Below, one piece after another: positions 6,859-8,470 of a stretch of 8,470 nt of DNA (positions within the stretch are counted from its first letter, which is position 1; every line of letters begins with the position of its first letter). The notes beneath the pieces were generated by a model. It was not told where the DNA came from. It did not search any database and was given only the letters and a program-made list of their open reading frames with translations. A program made the translations under genes and the position numbers. Source of the stretch: Acidobacteriota bacterium (GTDB lineage: Bacteria > Acidobacteriota > Terriglobia > Bryobacterales > Bryobacteraceae); contig VFZQ01000195.1 of the NCBI GenBank assembly GCA_016871135.1, forward strand, positions 1 to 8,470. The letters are read 5' to 3'.

Positions 6859-7830
6859 TTACTTGGGCATCGACTTTACGGAGTCGCCGTTCTTCGGCTT
6901 GCCCGCGCCGCTGAACGTGCCGACGCTCGATAGTTCATCGGCCTCGGTGATTCGCACTTCGCCGATCGGCGTTGTCATACGCCGGATGACGCGGCCCGTC
7001 GCCGGATCGCGAATTTCACGCCCCGCCTGCTGCACCTGCAACACTTGGCCCACGCGCACCCCGGCGCGCGTTCCGACATTCAGAACGAGCGCGTTGCCGC
7101 TTACGTCGGCGATCATACCGTCGACATTGACGACCTTCTCCGGCAGTTTTGACGCGCCTGCGACAAGTTCGCCGCGCAAGTTCGCCACCGCTTCGGTCGT
7201 CGCTTCGCCAATGATTGTGTTCGCGAAGTTCGTCGAACTCATGTTGATCGCACCACGGGCTTCAGTACCGCCGCTGCCGCCCGAGCCGCCAAGCGAAGTG
7301 CCGCTCCGCTTCGACTCGCCGCGTCCATTCGAGATCGAAAGAATCTCCCCCGTATCGACCGAAACGACACGCGCCGAGATCGCGACGACCGCCTTCGAAC
7401 TCCGCAGCCCGACATTGCCGAGCCCATACTTCGCCGCTCTGCCTCGTATCAATCCGCCGCCCGCGCCGACGTTTCTATCGTCGCGGCCGAACTGCGTGAT
7501 GCTGCCCATGATGATCGCATCCACGCCCAGCAGTTTACCGATCTTCGCCGCCGAATTCGGATCGGCGCGATCGCTGTTCGAAAAATTCTGCTCCGTCATG
7601 ATCTTTTGAATGGCCTTGCGCTCGATCACCGAATAGGTGCCGTCTCGCACTAGTTGTTCGACAAGCAAATCGGCAATGCCGCGGCCGACATCGAGGTTTT
7701 GCCCGAAAATCGCCGCCGCGCCGCTCTGCACCGTGCCATATTCAAAATCGACTACGGCCACGCGCTTTTTCTGCGCCGCTGCCGGCAGCGCCAACGCCAG
7801 GATCAGGATGCCAACGTTTCGAATGAGCAT
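6859..7830 (-). CDS. Secreted CsgG/HfaB-family protein
   Basis: A 323-residue exported protein. It starts with a signal peptide (MLIRNVGILILALALPAAA, cleavage near residue 19) without a lipobox Cys, unlike the lipoprotein CsgG of curli systems. Residues ~22-225 carry the CsgG fold: KKRVAVVDFEYG, GRGIADLLVEQLVRDGTYSVIER, LLGVDAIIMGSITQFG, and a strand-turn-strand region with VVSVDTGEILS. A Gly/Ser-rich loop (~176-190) lies in the barrel-forming region. The C-terminal ~90 residues (ADVSGNALVLNVGTRAG, VGQVLQV, IGEVRITEADE) resemble the small beta domain seen at the end of FlgT-like proteins. The role is probably in an outer-membrane or periplasmic assembly; no curli subunit or CsgE/CsgF gene is nearby. 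The start was set at the signal peptide Met. A Met six codons upstream (7848) is possible, while the longer frame reaching into infC is not coding. Confidence 0.85.
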   Translation of the reverse strand: MLIRNVGILILALALPAAAQKKRVAVVDFEYGTVQSGAAAIFGQNLDVGRGIADLLVEQLVRDGTYSVIERKAIQKIMTEQNFSNSDRADPNSAAKIGKLLGVDAIIMGSITQFGRDDRNVGAGGGLIRGRAAKYGLGNVGLRSSKAVVAISARVVSVDTGEILSISNGRGESKRSGTSLGGSGGSGGTEARGAINMSSTNFANTIIGEATTEAVANLRGELVAGASKLPEKVVNVDGMIADVSGNALVLNVGTRAGVRVGQVLQVQQAGREIRDPATGRVIRRMTTPIGEVRITEADELSSVGTFSGAGKPKNGDSVKSMPK

Positions 7831-7900
7831 AGGGATTCGTCCAACCATAATGTAACGCGAAATCGAGCCCCGTGGAGCATCAGGAATCGTAACTTCCCCG

Positions 7901-7928
7901 TTTGCTTCAATTTCGTTTACACTATAGG
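7901..7928 (+). promoter_or_regulatory. Weak candidate promoter of infC
   Basis: TTTGCT (7901-7906) and TATAGG (7923-7928) are separated by 16 bases. The -35 is poor, the -10 reasonable. If used, transcription would start near 7935, only about five bases before the infC ATG, giving an almost leaderless mRNA. infC may instead be read from a promoter further upstream. The -10 shares the palindrome CTATAG with the -10 of the opposite strand. Confidence 0.3.
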
Positions 7929-7949
7929 CATCCAGCTCGATGTATCCAA
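7921..7949 (-). promoter_or_regulatory. Probable promoter of the csgG-like/kinase/vapBC unit
   Basis: On the minus strand, TTGGAT (7949-7944) is followed by 17 bases and TATAGT (7926-7921), a good sigma-70-like pair. Transcription would start near 7914, giving a leader of about 84 bases before the start at 7830. The -35 lies within the first codons of the divergent infC gene. No further promoter with this quality was seen before the kinase or antitoxin, which is consistent with one long transcript. Confidence 0.5.
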
Positions 7950-8470
7950 ATAGACCCTTCACTCCCCGCGCCCCAAAGCGCATCCGCGAAAACGTCAACG
8001 AAACGATCCGGGCCAGGGAAGTAAGAGCCGTGTTCCCCGACGGCGTTGTCGAGATCATGAAGACCGACGTCGCCATCCGCAAGGCCAAGGAACTCGGCCT
8101 CGATCTCATTTGCATCGCGCCGACCGCGGAACCTCCCGTCGCCAAGGCCATGGACTACGGCCAGTGGCAGTATGAGCAAAAGAAGAAGTCGCATGACGCG
8201 CGCAAGAAGCAGCACATCATCCTCGTCAAGGAACTGAAGTTCCGCCCCAACACCGACGATCACGACTACAACTTCAAGAAGAACCACGCGATCAAGTTCT
8301 TGGGCGAAGGCAACCGCGTCAAGGCCGTCGTTCAATTCCGCGGCCGCGAAATCGCGCACACCGATCTCGGGCAAAAACTTCTACAGCGCTTCGTCGCCGA
8401 TCTCGCCGATCACGGCCAGATGGACGGCTCCCCGCGCATGGAAGGCCGCAACGCGCACGTCATCATCAGC
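7940..8470 (+). CDS. infC: Translation initiation factor IF-3 (3' end cut by window)
   Basis: IF-3 binds the 30S subunit, checks the start codon-initiator tRNA pairing and keeps subunits apart. The frame is open for 177 codons to the window end, close to the usual total of about 170-200, so only a few residues are missing. The N-domain (~15-80) shows ENVNETIRAREVRAVFPDG, LGLDLICIAPTAEPPVAK and the signature MDYG (71-74). A Lys-rich linker (YEQKKKSHDARKKQ) follows. The C-domain carries VKELKFRPNTDDHDYNFK, FLGEGNRVKAVVQFRGREIAH and MEGRNAHVII. The ATG at 7940 is the first start after an in-frame TAG at 7925. It is an ordinary AUG, not the AUU or AUC used for autoregulation of infC in enterobacteria and others, and no Shine-Dalgarno precedes it. 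rpmI and rplT would be expected downstream, outside the window. Confidence 0.96.
   Translation, partial: MYPNRPFTPRAPKRIRENVNETIRAREVRAVFPDGVVEIMKTDVAIRKAKELGLDLICIAPTAEPPVAKAMDYGQWQYEQKKKSHDARKKQHIILVKELKFRPNTDDHDYNFKKNHAIKFLGEGNRVKAVVQFRGREIAHTDLGQKLLQRFVADLADHGQMDGSPRMEGRNAHVIIS

Noticed and set aside
5370..6914. 514-codon open frame on the plus strand, opposite the kinase
   Set aside because: The translation is extremely Arg/His-rich with no domain, and the opposite strand carries every kinase motif. It is a GC-bias shadow.
7831..8151. Upstream extension of the CsgG-like frame to a 430-residue protein
   Set aside because: The extension lies antisense to conserved IF-3 codons and would bury the signal peptide inside the protein. 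The start at 7830 is far more likely.

Overview
This 8,470-base window is high-GC, gene-dense bacterial chromosome, most likely from an Acidobacteriota member of the Solibacter/Bryobacterales type. The evidence is protein-family style: an 808-residue permease of the duplicated 'orphan' MacB/FtsX type (ADOP) that is greatly expanded in Acidobacteria, a twin-arginine-signal sugar phosphate isomerase-like protein, and a membrane-anchored Hanks-type kinase beside a CsgG-like protein. This assignment is inferred from recognition, not from a search.

Left part (1-1297). A complete phage-type tyrosine recombinase (19-1203, +) ends 16 bases from the 3' end of an intact, CCA-encoding tRNA-Pro(CGG) gene (1220-1297, -). 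This is the classic end of an integrated element using a tRNA 3' end as its attachment site. The element body should lie left of the window, and the core chromosome starts at the tRNA and runs right. The tRNA has its own near-consensus promoter at 1322-1350.

Middle (1362-4635, +). A secreted TIM-barrel sugar phosphate isomerase/epimerase-like gene is followed after 13 bases by the ADOP permease. A perfect 7-base-pair hairpin spans the junction and contains both the isomerase stop codon and the permease start codon, suggesting translational coupling.

Right part (4646-7830, -). Four genes are packed on the minus strand, read from high to low coordinate: a secreted CsgG-family protein, a transmembrane Ser/Thr kinase, a VapB-like antitoxin and a PIN-domain VapC-like toxin. 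Gaps are 16 and 14 bases, with a 4-base overlap between antitoxin and toxin. They could form one transcription unit driven by a good sigma-70-like promoter (7921-7949), whose -35 lies inside the first codons of infC. The VapC gene converges on the permease with a 10-base gap and no obvious terminator.

Far right (7940-8470, +). The divergent infC gene (translation initiation factor IF-3) is almost complete and is cut by the window end. It has no Shine-Dalgarno sequence, and its possible -10 shares a palindromic CTATAG with the -10 of the opposite operon.

No CRISPR array, insertion sequence, rRNA or origin is seen, and no stretch over 300 bases lacks a gene. I see no clearly undescribed system. 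The best candidates for a second look are the CsgG-kinase-VapBC arrangement and the integrase/tRNA boundary, which points to an unseen element to the left.
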